Shown: positions 1-11,543 of the stretch, in pieces
How the letters are laid out: each line of letters opens with the position of its first letter
Numbering within the stretch: position 1 is the first letter of the stretch
Assembly (NCBI RefSeq): GCF_023278565.1
Contig: NC_064676.1
Span: 3,286,001-3,350,000 of the forward strand
Source: Colletotrichum lupini
Lineage: Eukaryota > Ascomycota > Sordariomycetes > Glomerellales > Glomerellaceae
Length of the DNA stretch: 64,000 bases
Direction of reading: 5' to 3'
Notes under the pieces: generated by a model
Told to the model about the DNA's origin: nothing
What the model saw: the letters and a program-made list of their open reading frames with translations, nothing else
Database searches by the model: none
Translations under genes and position numbers: made by a program

Positions 1-102
1 CGTGCCACCCGTTTCGAGTATGTGATGCCGTGTCACCGGTGGTTCAGTCATTTCATGCACACACTGGGCCCCTCTGTTCCGTGACTTGCTGCCTCCTTAT
101 CT

Positions 103-2496
103 CTACTTCTTCTTCTTGTCGCCGGCATCTGGGTCGTACTTTTCCTTCCAGATCCTATTGAGTTTGCGGGTGGTTAGCCTTTGGGTATCACAGAGGAATT
201 CTGGCCACACGGGGTGGTGCTAGATTGTGTGGGTAATGGCGTCAGGAACGCAAAGATAGGGGGAGAAAGAACAGGCGAGCAAGTGAACTGGCAGGCAGGC
301 AAAAATTAATCGCGACGAATCGCAGCCTCGGGAAGCAGCATCGAGTCTTCGCGGGCGCTCTGGGGAACGCGGCGTAGCGCAGGAGGGCTTGCAGCGGCAG
401 GTAACCGCGTGCAGCTCCGGGAAAGCTGACGGTCATCCAAGTTTGGATGACAGGGCGAGCTCCCACATTTTGGAGGGAAGGCAGAGTAAAACAATGCCTT
501 GGGAGCCTATCAATGCCGCAGCGCGCAAGTCATCCGCGACGAGGGAGCTGCAGCTTCCCCCCCTCCCCAGTGATGCATGCGCCGAATCCAACTCTGGGGA
601 AAAGCCCCCTCAACGAACCAGTGGATAAGAAAGAAAGGAATGAACAAACAGGCTCGACTTACCATGAATTGCCTAGTGTTTTGTTGCCGTTCTTTTCAGC
701 CAACCGGTAGTAACGGGCTGCTGCAAACTGGACATGTTGTCAGCCTCATGTGATGACATTGAGCATGCGTCCTGCGCGGGTTCCTGTTTGCGGCCGTCTT
801 TTAGGGTCGCCGTATTGATGCCCAACCTGGACCGACGCAGGTTGCTGGCAACCCAAGTAGGACGTCGACCAGTATCAGCGTGCTCTCTCACGCATCTCAT
901 GACATGTGTGGTCTCGCTGAGTGCAGGCCACACAATACCTGAGGCTGCTGAAGCTGATGCTGGCTGCCCCTAAAGACCAAGTTCTGGACCTCACGTCGCA
1001 GGACCCGGTAGACGCAATGCCGCTCGAAATGATGGGTGATATGTGACCAAACGTACCTTGTCCTTTTTGCATCCGAAGCCTTCTACATAGCACCAGGCTA
1101 CCTCGTTCATAGCATCTGAGACGAGCAAGGCGGATTAGCGCACCGCTACACATTCATTGGGCCTCAACGCCTCGGAGTGCATCATCATGGCAGACTCACC
1201 AGTATCTCCGAGGTTCGCCGCAGTCTCATAGTACTATGACGACGAGATGTCAGTTCTAGACCTTCGAGGCGTATCCACCTTGGGCTTTCAAAGGCATTCC
1301 TTGCCCCCCTCTCCCATCCTCTGGTCTGTGGACGGGATAACTCACCTGCTTTGCCGCTATTGGGTCCTTGGCTGTGCCCCAGCCGTGTCGAAAGGAATTC
1401 GCCAACTCGAATATGGCCAGAACGAGCTCGCCCTTGGCAGCACCACCCTTTTTAAGCCCTGCCTTCAACGCCATCTGCTCGACGGTTGCCGCATTCGACG
1501 CCGCCGCCGAGAGATACTTGATGGCCCCTTCTGGATCTGGTTCGCAACCCCATCCGTGCCTATCAAACCCTGTCAGCAAATCCGTCCAAATAGCCCAAGT
1601 ATCGTGGCACCTGTAATGTCATGCTCCAAAGGCCCTTCCAGTCCCCACGATGCAACATGATCGCCCGGCGAGCCGTGGCGCGCCCCGCGCCATGATCCCG
1701 TCTTATAGGTACGGGAAAAGTGCCGAGTAGTAGCCGAAACCAGTCCACATGCAAGGCAGAAGGCAACTCACCTCAAAGAGAGACCGTATAGGAACTGGCT
1801 CAGGGTGTTATTAGCCCCTTTCGGATCAGCCAAGCGGGCAAACATGGCCGTCGAGTTCTCGAAGTCTCCCGCCTCGTGCAGCCGGATAGCCTCCTGAATA
1901 TCCTCGTCAATGGCCGGAGATGAGACCGCCGCGCCCTGCGTCCTGCCTCTCGTCATATCCCCTCCACCGCCCGCGGCGTTCGCCAACGGCGTCGCGGGCC
2001 TGCTCTTATTCGCCGAAGCCAGCATGGTCGCGCGCTTCTCCCACTGCAGCTCGTCCCCCTCGCCGCCCTCGGCCGTGGTCACAATGTCGGGTAGGTTCTG
2101 CGGGACGTTTTCTGACGAGGCCGGCGAGCGGCTGAGGTGCAGCCGCTCCGATAGCCGTCTCCCAATCTTGCCATTGTTGTTCGAGTGGGAGTTGGAGGTC
2201 GAGCTCGCCTGCGAGGAAGCGGACGCGCTGCGCGAGCGGCTGTTGCCGAAGAAGACGTCGAGGCTGCGCCGGGGCTTCTGGCCGCTGCCGCCGTCGTTGC
2301 CGTTCGGGTTCAGGTAGTGTTCCTTGCCGTCGTCGAAGCCCGGGGGCCCGCTCGGGGGGTGGATGACCTCTTGGGTGTGTGTGTCTGATCGAATGAACTT
2401 GAACTCGGGGGCCGCCAGCCTGTCTACTGCATCCTTGCTGCTGTGCTCGCCGTTGTCGAGTTTCTCCTTCTTCTTGAGAACGTCGCGTATGCCCAT
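103..2496 (-). CDS. Sel1-repeat protein, six exons
   Basis: Predicted 382-residue Sel1-like (TPR-type) repeat protein. Exons on the minus strand: 2496-1772, 1559-1346, 1233-1200, 1115-1057, 727-663, 154-103; lengths sum to 1149 nt, in frame to a TAG stop. The first about 210 residues are low-complexity, Ser/Asn-rich and basic, with no domain I recognise. The Sel1 region (about 215-370) has helical-repeat signatures: EAIRLHEAGDFENSTAMFARLA, then HGWGCEPDPEGAIKYLSAAA, YYETAANLGDTDAMNEVAWC and ARYYRLAEKNGNKTLGNSW, ending IWKEKYDP plus a Lys tail. The small exons were placed because each restores a Sel1 unit in phase between GT and AG. Introns of 508 nt (155-662) and 329 nt (728-1056) are long for such a gene. 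Related fungal proteins (Nif1/Dsf2-like) are linked to cell-cycle or signalling scaffolds; the precise role here is inference. The start ATG has a good context. Confidence 0.85.
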
Positions 2497-3731
2497 GATG
2501 ACGTCGGGAAAGAATTAGTGCTGATCCAGCATGTATGCTCGAAGCTCATGGACTAGGTAGGTCAGGTCTAGAAATAGGAGGGCCGGGAAATTAGAAATAG
2601 CGACAAGAAGAAAGAAGGTGTCTTTGGCAAAGAGCAATTGTTCAATTATCCATGAGTCAAAATCCAACAACGACCTATGTTCAACGCAGGACAGGCAGTG
2701 TTGTCAGACTTGGTGCTATTCTCAGCTTCGGGAAAGGATGAAGAGAGTGTGTAGTCCAAGGGGCTGAGCAGATGGCGGTGCTGTTCAAAGACGCGAATCC
2801 TCCCACAAGGCAGCGGCAGCAGCCTCGGATCAGCAAGCCCCCCGATCCGACCACGATATGGCTGCCAAATGACGGGTCTCCATTAGCGCCTCGCAATAAG
2901 CTCCCCTAGCCCGCTGTCCGAGGGGGACAAAGGAGGGCTGATCAGAAGACAACATGTGGACAGTGGCGCCGACTGCTCCGACTGGAAATGGGGGCGAAAA
3001 AGGGCCAAGAGGGGTCTCTGGGCAGTGGGAACTTGAAGCTTGTGTGGTGTGTCAGCGCAAGGAATTGTCATCGAATGACGGCTGATTTCAGGAGTCCACA
3101 GAGGAGAGGAATGGCGGGGTAAAATTCTAATGGAAATTTTAATTGATATAGTTGAGACACCCGCGAACAGTTGGGCCGGCCCGCACGCGGAAATGATGCT
3201 TGGCCCAATGTCACTCTTCCACATAGGGAATTCTACCCCAATATCAAATACTGATGAAACCAATAGTAGACAATGAATTCTATGTTTTTTTAGAATCAAG
3301 TTTTTCGAGACTCAAGGAGACATCAAACATCGACAGGACATAGAATCTTGAAATATCGTTCTGTTTTACCTCGGCGCATACCATGTATTACATTTTTGCT
3401 TCTGCTTTTCGTGTTCCATAATGTATATTTCTATCCATATCTGCTACTTCTTTTCGGTCTTCTTTTTCTTCTTGTTCATAATCGTTATCATGATTATCTA
3501 TTCTTTTCTGCTTTGTGCTTGGTATCTTGGCATCAATGCTCTGTTTCTGCATTTCCTTTGTGGGTATAGTTTGTGGTTTTCTTCCCCAATCGTTTTCGTA
3601 ACCTTGAAGTATGTCCGCCGTCAAATGGCTCGAGGCCTTTCTTGGTCTGGACCCCTTCAAGGACTGGATAGCAAGCATGTTAGTAGTGAAAAGAGACCTT
3701 TCGGCCTCGGCAAGGTGGCATCAGATCACAA
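2497..3731. other. Intergenic: Sel1 promoter and CCCH 3' region
   Basis: Lies between the Sel1 gene start (promoter side) and the end of the CCCH gene. T-rich low-complexity sequence at about 3378-3500 probably belongs to the 3' flank of the CCCH gene. Short ORFs here show no recognisable protein. Confidence 0.5.
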
Positions 3732-5378
3732 TCAGAAAGAGATATAATCTTTCTGAACCTTGAAGTCAGTATCATCACCAGCACCATCGGTGATAAACTC
3801 CTCCACTTCGTCTGAGTCCACGTCGTCGCTGTCGACCGGCTCGTCATCGCTCGACAAATCCTCCATCTCGTCGCCGTCCGCCCGTTTTCGAAGGACGCTT
3901 GCCCTCTCGCGGTGAAGGAGCTTGCAGCCCCTGGTTTTACACTTGCCCGTGTTGCTGAAGTCGGGGCACTCGAAGACGTGTCGCTCTTCGCATTCGTCTC
4001 CCTTGTCGCAGTAGCCGTACATCCCAAAGGAACGGCAGACCAGAGCACCTGAGGATACACTAGAATGAGCATAGGGACAAGTAGAGTTGGCACAATTGCC
4101 CTTGACGAAGTGAACGCAAGTCGGAATGCGCTGGGGCGTCAAGTCATGGGACAGATCGCAAGAATCCCCACTGGCGCAGGTTCCCTTGTGCAGCATCTCA
4201 CGGCAAATGGCAACTTTCGTAGCATCGTGCTTGTATCGACAAGATGGTCCCTTGGCACATGAACCTAAAATGAAATGATGGTGGTTAGTGGAGTCCGGTA
4301 TATCATACCCACTTGAGCAAGAAATCATCCAAATCTGTCGGATCGGATATTGCGTGGGCAATCGAATAAGATTGTGAGTAAAATACCAGTCAGCGAAAAC
4401 ATGCTGCAAGGCACGTCGACCTTTTTGACGCCAGTTTGGCTGGGGAAGCGACTCAAGTTAGCAATTGTCGGCCAGGAGGGAAGGGTTCATACCGTTGAGC
4501 TTTGAGCACACCGTCACGGTAAAGATTACCGGTCTTGCTTCGATGAAATTTGACACCCCCAACGAAGGCGACTTTGGGGGTAGCGTGGACTGGGTGTAGA
4601 TCTCCTGTACGATTGTAAGTTTGCTCCGCTGTGCAAGGCTGTAGTAGTAACGCACCCGACACCTTGATGAGCTTGCTGCCGCTGTTCGCAACACGGAAGC
4701 GAATGCCTTGAATCTCTATCTCGTGATTACCTGTCGCTGTCGGGTTAGTAGGAGTATGCGGTGCGCTTGCATTGCCGCTGTAGCGTTGGAAATGGCTGGC
4801 GAGCTGTTGTTGCTCGCGCGCGTCCTGCTGGCGAATCTTCTGTTGGCGCGACGCCTCAATGGCCTTAACGTGTGCTTCATTGGTCTTGTCATAAACGGCC
4901 GAGTTGATCAGCGACCTCTGACCGCGGGTGTTCGTCGAGATCCAAGCGCCTGAGGAAGTGGTCGAGACAGAACCCTCAGCCGGAGACGACGCATCGGAAG
5001 GAGGTGTTTGGGCTCCATCTTTGTTTACCACCAAGGACCGATGCCGAAAACCTGTCGGGCCTCCTCGGGTGGAGGGGTACGGCTGGACTCGATGCTTGTG
5101 AGGGAAGGCGCCATGTCGGTGAGTGTTGTCTGTGATGTGTAAGCGCAGGATGATTTTATCGGTCTCAAGATTAAACATACGACGATGATAGGAAGCCTGG
5201 CTGCTTGGGACCGATTGAACGCCAGCTTGCTGGGCCTTGTGAAGGTTGATCTTGCCTGTTTGCCACTACGTTAGAGAATACGCGCTCTTGTCACATGTGT
5301 CTGGTTACAGAAAAAGCACTACGTACCCGCAAGCTGGCCGATTCTGGCCAGCAGTTCTTGTTCTTCCTGAGATGGCAT
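3732..5378 (-). CDS. CCCH zinc-finger protein, ZC3H3/Red5-like
   Basis: 432-residue protein with five consecutive CCCH fingers. Exons: 5378-5327, 5255-5181, 5129-4656, 4604-4493, 4439-4387, 4264-3732; 1299 nt in frame. The N-terminus (MPSQEEQELLARIGQLAGKI) is helical; residues about 60-240 are mostly linker. Fingers lie at residues 249-268, 276-295, 305-322, 332-351 and 355-373, spaced C-x7/8-C-x4/5-C-x3-H, with every Cys and His present. A basic HRERASVLRKR segment and a very acidic tail follow. Five fingers in this spacing match human ZC3H3 and fission yeast Red5, which act with nuclear poly(A)-binding protein in mRNA export and nuclear RNA decay; the role here is transferred from them. The intron before residue 256 is set by the need to read GSCAKGPSC. 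The gene starts head-to-head with THOC7, 574 bp apart. Confidence 0.9.
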
Positions 5379-5952
5379 GTCCTAGTGTTGCAGAGTTGTA
5401 CTTTCTTTTTGTTGTGGTGTTTCTGAGTTTTGCAACCAAAGAAATGCTGTTGCGCCTGAGGGAGTTGGTGTGTTTTTGCGAAGATGAGATCACCGAATGT
5501 TGGGAAGGTAGACGCTTTGACAGTGCGATCGGAGTTTCCTTGTCTTGGGCAGGTAGAGGGGACAGTGACCCACTTCACAGCGCTTAAGGCTTGAGAGGTA
5601 GCTGACCAATCTGCGCTAAGCAAGGCATGTGTGGCTGCTGGCCTGCTACTGCAAGGCTGTGAAAGAAGAAAGGTGCACGACCTGGAGCTTCTTTTCCTCT
5701 ACAGCTGCTCCTTTTGAGTTCAGTCCTGCATTTTCATCATCGTCAACTGTGGTATCCGATTTGTCGCTCACATCAATCGCACTATCTTGCAACACTCAGC
5801 TCAGAAGAACTACGGCTTTATTGTTCTTGAGCTGATTGGCAGGACCAGCGAGGAATCGACCTCCTACAGCACAGCCCCAGGGTCGAAGCTCATCTAGCTT
5901 TTACAATTCGACAAGCGACACAGTACAGCTTTCCTTAGTTCAATCCCGCGAA
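5379..5952. promoter_or_regulatory. Shared divergent promoter, CCCH / THOC7
   Basis: 574 bp separate the two divergent ATGs. Both promoters and 5' leaders must lie here. I see no strong TATA box. Short ORFs in both directions lack homology. Confidence 0.6.
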
Positions 5953-7017
5953 ATGGCGTCAACTTGGGGTCTTCTGGATGATAAGGAGGAGCAGGAGTTG
6001 CACAAAACGCGACTGGTCAACATCGAGGAGAAGCCCTTCAAGCGCATCACCAAGCGGCTCACATCCATCTCGACGATTGTAAATGCCCACTCGAAACAGC
6101 AACCTACCCCTCCGCCCGAGGGCGCAAACGGCGACAATGACGTCGATACTGAAGTGAAGGAGGAGACGAAGACCGCTCAAACCCTGCGAGAGATTGATCA
6201 GATCAAAGACGACCTCACCCTCGACTTCGCCGCATTCGATAGCAGTATTGCCCGCCTGCAATTCCTCCTCGATGCGAATGTACGCGAGCGCGAACGCTAC
6301 AAAGCTGACCAGCAACGCATTCTCGAGGAATGCCAAAACGTCCGAGACAACAACGCGCGGCTGCGCGAACAGCTGGATGGCGCCAGGGCGACGCTTGCCC
6401 AACGTAAGGAGTATGACAAGCTCGCCAACGCGCTCATGGCTAAGGGCCTGCGGCCGCGCGGGGAGCAGGAGTCGAACCTGAAGAAGCTCGAGGAGGAGAT
6501 TCGCGACCTGGAGAAGGAAAGTGAGACCTATGCGGTGACGTGGCGGGAGCGACGCGATCAGTTCAGCAAAATTATGGATGAAGGCATGCAACTGCGCAGA
6601 CAGATCCGCGACGAGAAGGAGGAGGTCGAGAGACGGGAGGGCATGAACGAAGACGGCGAGGAGGACGGCGACGCTTCTAGAGGGGGCAACACGCCTCGGC
6701 ACGTCTCTAGCGGCAACGTCACGCCGCACCCAGACAGCGGTGCCGTGCCGAGACCGGCGTCGGCGCACGAGGGTCAGTCGGAGGATCAATCTGAGGGTCT
6801 CAAGCCTCGAGCGAGTGGCCTGGGCGGCTTTTCGCGATCTGGCAGCGCCGTCCCGAGTCAGAATGGCACTCCTCAGCCTCAAGATGATGATGAGGGCGAG
6901 ATTGAAGAGGGAGAGGACGTTGAGATGGATGACCGCCATGATACCCAACTTACTTCGGGAGGCGATACGCCTCAAATCACAGTGGACGCACCGGAGAGCA
7001 TGGAGGTGGACAGCTAA
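5953..7017 (+). CDS. thoc7: THO complex subunit 7 (THOC7/Mft1 family)
   Basis: Single-exon, 354 residues. THOC7 is a coiled-coil subunit of the nuclear THO complex, which couples transcription elongation to mRNP assembly and export. The N-terminal block (MASTWGLLDDKEEQELHKTR, then EEKPFKRITKRL) is the family signature. Residues about 85-235 are strongly heptad-like and charged, consistent with a long coiled coil; the rest is disordered and rich in Gly, Ser, Pro and acidic residues, ending EVDS. The frame is open upstream to 5836, but only via a TTG; the first ATG (5953, context cgaaATGG) gives the start expected from the family. The opposite strand carries a 355-codon open frame over the same bases, which is a codon-bias shadow. 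Confidence 0.9.
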   Translation: MASTWGLLDDKEEQELHKTRLVNIEEKPFKRITKRLTSISTIVNAHSKQQPTPPPEGANGDNDVDTEVKEETKTAQTLREIDQIKDDLTLDFAAFDSSIARLQFLLDANVRERERYKADQQRILEECQNVRDNNARLREQLDGARATLAQRKEYDKLANALMAKGLRPRGEQESNLKKLEEEIRDLEKESETYAVTWRERRDQFSKIMDEGMQLRRQIRDEKEEVERREGMNEDGEEDGDASRGGNTPRHVSSGNVTPHPDSGAVPRPASAHEGQSEDQSEGLKPRASGLGGFSRSGSAVPSQNGTPQPQDDDEGEIEEGEDVEMDDRHDTQLTSGGDTPQITVDAPESMEVDS

Positions 7018-7184
7018 ACAAATCAAGTGCTTCGGAGGATCCTAGAATAGTCCCTCAATTGAGATACCCATTAAATTAGGTAGCTGTCTTGCCTCTGACG
7101 CTCGCCTGTCCTTGACACAACGCAATCCCGAACCTCTTCTCATCTTTGATATCAGAACGCAGGGAAAAAGAAATAATCATAACT

Positions 7185-7675
7185 CTAAGCAGAGACGTCG
7201 TCTTTGAGATACGTCTTCTCCTCCTTGCCCTTTGCGAGCGCAAGTCTCGCCGTCTCCAGCTCCTCAGGCGACGCACCGCCGCTCTCAGCCAGAGCAATCT
7301 GCTCCTCCAGCTTGACGGTCGCGTCCTCGACGCGGGTTCTCAGCTCGGGGAACACCTTTTGCGTCTCCTCCACCGCGAGTTTCTAGTCCCCCCAAAGTCA
7401 GTCAGCCGGGGTGTTACACGCAAAAACGAATCACTGATACTTTGGAGGAGCGAGAACTCCAGCGGTGATGGTAAGTGACGGATGGGAAAACCTACCAGCT
7501 GCTTGAGCATGTACTCCCGGTTTCCGTCCTCATCGGGCTTGCCTTCCTTGATCTCATTCTCCAGAGTCGTGACCTTGCCTCTTTGCTGGATGAGTTCCTT
7601 CTCGTACGAGATCTCCTCCTTGAGGAGTCTGGTGACGGAGAGGGTCGCGACGGTGAGCTGGGAGGGGGGCGCCAT
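7185..7675 (-). CDS. tbca: Tubulin-binding cofactor A
   Basis: 125 residues in two exons (7675-7496, 7382-7185; intron 113 nt, phase 0). Tubulin cofactor A (yeast Rbl2) captures beta-tubulin released from the CCT chaperonin during heterodimer assembly in the cytosol. The length matches the family (about 105-125). The sequence is an all-helical three-helix-bundle type: TVATLSVTRLLKEEISYEKE, then EYMLKQL joined across the intron to KLAVEETQKVFPELRTRVED, and a third helix rich in Glu and Lys. It converges tail-to-tail on THOC7 with only 167 bp between stops. Confidence 0.9.
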
Positions 7676-8654
7676 GGTTGTCTGTTGGTGAGGTGGTGCT
7701 GAAGAAGTTTTGAGTAGCGGCGGGGTGAAAGATTCAAGTTTGTAGTTATATCCGATGAATGGGGTTCAGTCTTCTGCGGTGGTGATGCGTGAGAATGGGG
7801 TCTTTCGGTGAAGTAAGGTAAGTCGAAGTGTAGTCAGTCTTGTAATTACATACCTTCCTATGCTTCGGCTGATTGCTTTCCTGCTTTTGTTTACTACACG
7901 GGATCCCGGCTGTTCCTGTTGCTTGGCTGGCTACGTCAAGGTGCACTCAGGCTGGTGCCTTGGAAAGGGTTTTGGTGGGGGTTTCACGGCGGGGTGCATC
8001 CCGGCAACCTTACCTCATCTCCGCAACCCATTTTGGGGAACTCGTCTTCTTTTGGCGACCATTCGTGGGCATCTATCTCTCAAGGCACCGCGGATATCGC
8101 TCACCTTTTTGATGGATGCCTACTGCTCTCTGCATGCCGGTTCAGCTAGTCTCTTAGGGTGCAGGACATTACGCTCATATATTGTGTGAGAGATATTGTG
8201 CCCTCTGCATTCAGTTACCTAACCTAGGCAACAACCTCTATGCCACTCAAATTATTGCCCGTTCAGAAATACACGTGTTAATGAAATTGGTGTTCAGTTG
8301 AGTAAAGTAATACATGAATCCCCACGTGTTAGAGTAAAGTTGAGACGACAATCGTACAATGGCCTTGCTGGGTTTGATAGCCGCGTATGAAGAAGCCCAT
8401 GCGTTGAATGCATTTGGAGATGATCTTGATGTCTTTGCGCTGACAATCTTACCTATAACGAACCTTCAACCAAACTTGTATCTAATTAAATTAAAGATTG
8501 CAACAAGCACGGCACAAGCGCCATCACATATCATCTACTTTGGTCTTCAGACTGGCTATATTTAGCGCTGGTTTACTGGAGCTGAATAACATGAGTTCAT
8601 TCATCATCACTCATAGCTGCAGTATGCCACCGCAGCGAAACAAAACTGTGTAGT
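7676..8654. other. Intergenic: cofactor A promoter side
   Basis: Holds the promoter of cofactor A and the 3' flank of the hydrolase. Several short plus-strand frames (such as 7860-8189) show no family features. Nothing else is supportable. Confidence 0.4.
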
Positions 8655-9470
8655 CTAAGCCGATAATGCCTCCGACCCCTTCTTCGCAGCAAGCTCAACA
8701 GCATCAGCCGTCTCAGACAGAACAGAAAGGAACGGCGAGTGCGAAGACTTCAACTTCAGCTTGGTCGCCTCGGGTCCCAGGAGCTGCTGCATCTGCTCCT
8801 GCGCAAAGTACGGAATCGCCTGGTCGTCCTCGCAGCCGACGTACATGCAGGTAATGTCATGCCAGGGCTCGTACGTCATTGTCTCCTCGAACGAGACGGT
8901 CGTATGATGCTTCAACAAGTTCTTTGCCTTTTCCCTTGCCTCTGCAGGAACGTCTCCGTAGAGGGGATCGTCGGCGGTCACGAAATGGATCCGGCCGTCC
9001 TAACGTAGGTTGTCAGCTCGTCGAGACTCTCGAAGGAAGCCGGGAAGAAGGTTCCTTACCTCTACTCTCGTCCACGGGGGATACACGTTGCCCGTCATGC
9101 TCAAGATGCTCTGCCCTTTCTGCCCCACGAACGCAGCGAGGTACATGAGTGTAATTACGCCGCCAGGCTTGCCCTCCGCGGCTCTCTGTTTGATCCCAAA
9201 CCCTTTTGCGCCTTCGGCCGCCGCGAGACCGCCGTATGAATGAGCGACCAGGACGATCTGCCGACCTTGTTCGGCGAGCTCTTGCAGCACGGCAGCGGTG
9301 GCGGCCGCGTCGTCGTATAAGCCCTTGTTCGGCGGCTCAGAGCCGACGGAGTGATGCCTCACGCCGCGGGTCTCCCAGCCTCTTGTGTGTAGCTCGTCGC
9401 GGAGGTCTCGGAAGTGCTCTGGCGAGTGCCATGCTCCCGGGGTGAGTACGATGACGGGCTTGCTGGACAT
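8655..9470 (-). CDS. Alpha/beta hydrolase (esterase-like)
   Basis: 251 residues in two exons (9470-9060, 8999-8655; phase 0). A compact, single-domain alpha/beta hydrolase without signal peptide, so probably cytosolic. It begins with a beta strand and oxyanion region, VIVLTPGAWHSPEHF. The nucleophile elbow is AHSYGG with Ser78. An acid residue in the VGCEDDQAIP loop and His in the SHSPF motif near the C-terminus complete a likely Ser-Asp-His triad. This layout matches bacterial and fungal esterases of the EstC/hydroxynitrile-lyase-like group. The natural substrate cannot be read from sequence. The intron was placed because it joins PPWTRVE to DGRIHFVTADDP, restoring the cap region in frame. 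Confidence 0.88.
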
Positions 9471-10421
9471 TGTGAGAGGATGCTATGGTTTGGTCTAGAC
9501 TTTTCTATGCAAACAGAGGAAAGCAAGTCTGAGTAGATTACGAAAGAGATGAAAGTTCATGTTTCTACGGGCTCCATTGCGCAATGGCAATTAGCATTTT
9601 ATATGGATTCCGTGTCTATTTAGTCAGAGTGATATTGCCTTGGCGGGTGAGGCGTCCCGATGTGGATCTCGGTCATCTTTCAACGTGTAAGCACTATTGA
9701 CGATCTTGGGCATCGCGTTTCGAGACCAATCATGTTAGCGCCCAAAGTCCCAGTAAGTGTGGACTTTGTGGTCTGAGTAAAGTCGTCCTGTCAGACCTGC
9801 CCCCTCCCGCATGCGTGTTGATCGAGTTGCAGAATAAGACGACGGATACACTTTCTGTATGGAGGAATTGACCCCAGTTGCCGAGGTATGTGCGAGCCGA
9901 GAAGTCGAGACCCCATTGTCAATACTACCGTGTCTGGAGAGCTTACTAGAGCTCTATCATGTTTATAAGCTTGTACAGTTGATGGCTTACATAATTGTCG
10001 AATCTCGTTCAAAAGACTTGATGATACGTGGAAAATGTTTATAAAATGTACTGAATTACTAATTGTAGCAATGACTAACTACTTTATTGTTGACATGCCG
10101 AGTGAAGATTTCCGGCTCTCACTTCGTAGACACTAACCTACTGAGACACAGTGTGCAATCTAGTTGCAGTTCCGCCATTTATGTTGGACACTGCGATTAC
10201 ACCATTCTCCTACGTGAGCTACTAAGACTTCCTGCTAGTTTGCGGATCATTTGATTCATAATTAAGGCATGCGGTAAATGCTGCAAGTTTCCATTATAAG
10301 CGGGAAGTCTTAGAAATTCAAAAGCAGAGTGAAAATATGTAAACTGTAAATTCGACTAGGTTCCTTAATCGTGAACCAGATATTATCAACGCACGCTACT
10401 TTTAAAACGGGGGTATCATCT
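9471..10421. other. Intergenic, AT-rich
   Basis: About 950 bp of AT-richer sequence between the hydrolase promoter and the 3' end of the RTA1 gene. No gene, repeat or RNA recognised. Confidence 0.4.
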
Positions 10422-11543
10422 TCAAACACGCTCAAACCTCGACAACCTCTGCTCCTCCTCGTGATGCCTCTGGTACACCTTGCTGAGCTCCTCCAAATCC
10501 CTCTCGTGATCGCCGTTCCCACCAGTACTCCCAACACCATCAATACCGACAAACGGCTCAGACTCGATCCTCGAAACCATCTTCCCATCCTTTAGAAACA
10601 ACGCTGGGTGGCACCCCACGATCGCCAAGAGCGCGTACCCGATGAGAAACCCCTCGAGACCGAGAAACAGTCCCTCTCCGCCTCCCCTCGCCAGCGGGCC
10701 CCGAAAGCCCTCTGCGTACTCGGCGACCCTGAAACACATCCTGCCGAACAAGACGACCATGGCGGACGGCACCGCGCCGGCGAAGATGCGGAAGCGGCCC
10801 GTCAGAGGTACGTAGCCCACGTCTCGGTGGAAGGTGGTGTAGCCGTATTGGTGGTAGGACCGGGCTGCGCGGAGGAGGATGAAGGCGAGGGACAAGCCCG
10901 CGGCGACTAGGGTCGCGAACTGGACGGCCAGCCCAGCCAAGACGATTTTCGCGCCCACGTCGTTGGGTGCGTACGAGTCCTGGGGTGAGAGGGTGTACGG
11001 CACGTTTTGGAAGCCGATGCCGAGGCCTACTATTTGTAGGAGGAGGGCAAGGCCGTCTAGCGGGAGGAGAATGGTAGTGTAGAGTTCTGGCTTGATGAAG
11101 GAGTGTTCTGTGCCTAGTATCCGGACCATTGGTGCGAGGCAGACGTAGATACTGCAAAACAGAGAATCAGAATCAGAATCAGAATTCTTGTAGAGACTGG
11201 CACGGTTCCACAGAAGAACTTAGACGTACCTTGAAGTTACAAAGATGGGGGCAATGGTGAGCAGAGCCTTGCTCTGCAGGAGAGGGTACACAGCCCACGG
11301 ATCGCTCCAGCCGGCCATGCGGTCCACCCAGCCGAGCAACTCGAGCACGCAGGCGAGGGTCACGATGACGGAGAAGGGTGTTGTTGCGTGTCGTTGTGTT
11401 GAGCGGGCGGCGACGGCGCCGTTGACGACGAGGCAGAGGGCCGAGACGGTGGCGAAGACGGCGCTGCCTGTTAGTGCTGGGCGGTAGCCGTACGGGCTGT
11501 CGGAGACGTCGCACGTCGCGAGCGTGCAGGGTGATGAAGTCAT
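10422..11543 (-). CDS. RTA1-family seven-helix membrane protein
   Basis: 347 residues, two exons (11543-11230, 11151-10422; intron 78 nt, phase 2). Belongs to the fungal RTA1/RTM1/RSB1 family of seven-helix membrane proteins. Members are linked to sphingoid-base translocation and resistance to lipophilic toxins such as 7-aminocholesterol. Hydrophobic helices are visible at about residues 25-47, 56-72, 88-105, 125-145, 165-190, 210-240 and 260-285. The family-typical segments FRVAEY (helix VI) and the ALLAIVGCHPALFL end of helix VII are present. The C-terminal about 60 residues are hydrophilic and cytosolic in type. The short N-terminus (MTSSPCTLATCDV) has two cysteines as in other extracellular RTA1 termini. 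Substrate unknown. Confidence 0.9.

Noticed and set aside
5836..5952. Upstream extension of THOC7
   Set aside because: Begins at TTG; the first ATG at 5953 matches the family start.
5959..7026. 355-codon open frame antisense to THOC7
   Set aside because: Leu/Arg/Val-rich antisense shadow of a GC-rich, charged coiled-coil gene; no domain.
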